Source of the DNA: Apirhabdus apintestini
Lineage (GTDB): Bacteria > Pseudomonadota > Gammaproteobacteria > Enterobacterales > Enterobacteriaceae
Assembly: GCA_033977085.1 (NCBI GenBank)
Contig: CP138906.1
Span: forward strand, 4,030,001 to 4,094,000
Length of the DNA stretch: 64,000 nucleotides
Direction: 5' to 3'
Below, one piece after another: positions 63,302-64,000 of the stretch. Below the pieces are notes generated by a model. It did not search any database, was not told the DNA's origin, and saw only the letters and a program-made list of their open reading frames with translations. The translations under genes were made by a program, and so were the position numbers. Numbering within the stretch: the first letter of the stretch is position 1; the number at the start of each line of letters is the position of its first letter.

Positions 63302-63925
63302 TTAGTCCGCCATTAATTTGCTGATTAAAGCGTCATGACGCTGTTTTTGACGCTCCATGCGCAGACGCTCGGCGCGAATGATAGTTTTTAAATCCCCCAA
63401 TGCCGTATCAAAGTCGTCATTGACGATGAGATAATCATATTCCGCATAATGACTCATTTCTGTCACGGCCTGCGCCATACGACGTGCGATAACTTCTTCA
63501 CTGTCTTGCCCGCGACCACGCAGGCGGCGATTTAGCTCATCTTTAGACGGCGGCAAAATAAAAATACTGCGCGAATGGGGCATTTTTTGCCGAATTTGCT
63601 GAGCGCCCTGCCAGTCAATATCCAGAAAAATATCGACTCCGGTGGCCAGCACCTGTTCGATAGTTTCGCGCGAGGTTCCATAAAAGTTGCCGAAAACCTC
63701 GGCGTGTTCAAGGAAAGCATCCCGGGCAATCATTGCCTCAAACTCATCGCGATCGACAAAGTAATAGTGTTCGCCGTGTGACTCGCCTGGCCGCGGCTGG
63801 CGCGTGGTATGTGAAACAGAAACCTGAGTGTCATACAGAGGCTGAGTTTTTAGTAAAGCCTGAATCAGGCTGGATTTCCCCGCGCCGCTGGGGGCTGAAA
63901 CGATATAAAGCGTGCCGTATGCCAT
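63302..63925 (-). CDS. gmk: Guanylate kinase
   Basis: Converts GMP to GDP. The ATG at 63925 (MAYGTLYIVSAPSGAGKSSL) gives 207 residues as in E. coli; P-loop SAPSGAGKSS is near the N-terminus, followed by VSHTTRQPRPGE and the lid region RRLRGRGQDSEEVIARRM. First gene of gmk-rpoZ-spoT-trmH-recG; gmk supplies GDP used in ppGpp metabolism. The frame is intact. Confidence 0.97.
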   Translation of the reverse strand: MAYGTLYIVSAPSGAGKSSLIQALLKTQPLYDTQVSVSHTTRQPRPGESHGEHYYFVDRDEFEAMIARDAFLEHAEVFGNFYGTSRETIEQVLATGVDIFLDIDWQGAQQIRQKMPHSRSIFILPPSKDELNRRLRGRGQDSEEVIARRMAQAVTEMSHYAEYDYLIVNDDFDTALGDLKTIIRAERLRMERQKQRHDALISKLMAD

Positions 63926-64000
63926 GAATAATATATTTCGCATGAATTAACGAGAACATTAATAGCCCTGATTATACACAGAGCACTGGCCGTGCGTCGC

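Overview
The window looks like a chromosome segment of an Enterobacterales bacterium of the Escherichia/Salmonella/Erwinia type. The dnaA-dnaN-recF-gyrB, rpmH-rnpA-yidD-yidC-mnmE, pst-phoU, glmU-glmS, ibpA-ibpB and recG-trmH-spoT-rpoZ-gmk blocks are all recognisable, mostly with products of E. coli length. Islands of AT-rich accessory DNA, three copies of an IS100-like (IS21 family) element and several broken genes suggest a host-associated strain or one in genome decay. I cannot name the genus.

Layout. 1-1093: right part of IS copy A. 1094-1124: the first ten codons of yidB. 1518-7712 (-): gyrB, recF, dnaN, dnaA. 8321-12352 (+): rpmH, rnpA, yidD, yidC, mnmE. 12748-14012: an AT-rich gene encoding a duplicated invasin-type module. 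14204-14775: chrR. 14886-16841: IS copy B, followed by an IS200-like remnant. 17577-19747: adeP and yieH. 19853-24600 (-): a five-gene cluster of two lipid-acyltransferase-type enzymes plus an HlyD/ABC-2 exporter. 25170-29665 (-): phoU-pstBACS with Pho boxes. 29880-31366: small secreted or coiled-coil genes, including a headless YadA-type adhesin. 32513-35923 (-): glmS and glmU. 37361-38122: a FIST-domain gene cut by IS copy C (38123-40074). 40075-40454: the rest of yidB. 40565-41970 (-): an orphan type VI Hcp cassette. 42522-48674: yidA, cbrA, yidR, a glucose uptake/glucose dehydrogenase pair, a DUF1471 gene and yidQ. 49035-50015: heat-shock ibpA and ibpB. 50610-54616: yihX, dtd, fabY, yicH. 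54728-63925: xanP, a diguanylate cyclase, recG, trmH, spoT, rpoZ, gmk.

The main structural result is that yidB is split between the right flank of IS copy A and the right flank of IS copy C. Joining the two flanks through one copy of a shared 6-bp target duplication (GCATGC) restores an uninterrupted 134-codon yidB. The simplest explanation is an insertion of the IS into yidB, followed by recombination between two inverted IS copies that flipped the roughly 37 kb between them, including gyrB, dnaN, dnaA, mnmE, pst and glmUS. A second result is a dispersed repeat of about 175 bp (four copies) lying just 3' of gyrB, adeP, glmS and ibpB; in three cases it begins in the T-tract of the gene's intrinsic terminator.

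A caution on reading frames: very many genes, including essential ones (gyrB, dnaN, rnpA, glmU, spoT), carry single-base indels, mostly in homopolymers. Most are probably sequencing or assembly errors, so I give whole-gene coordinates across the frameshifts. Genes with in-frame stop codons (cbrA, the HlyD gene, hcp) or IS interruptions are called pseudogenes.
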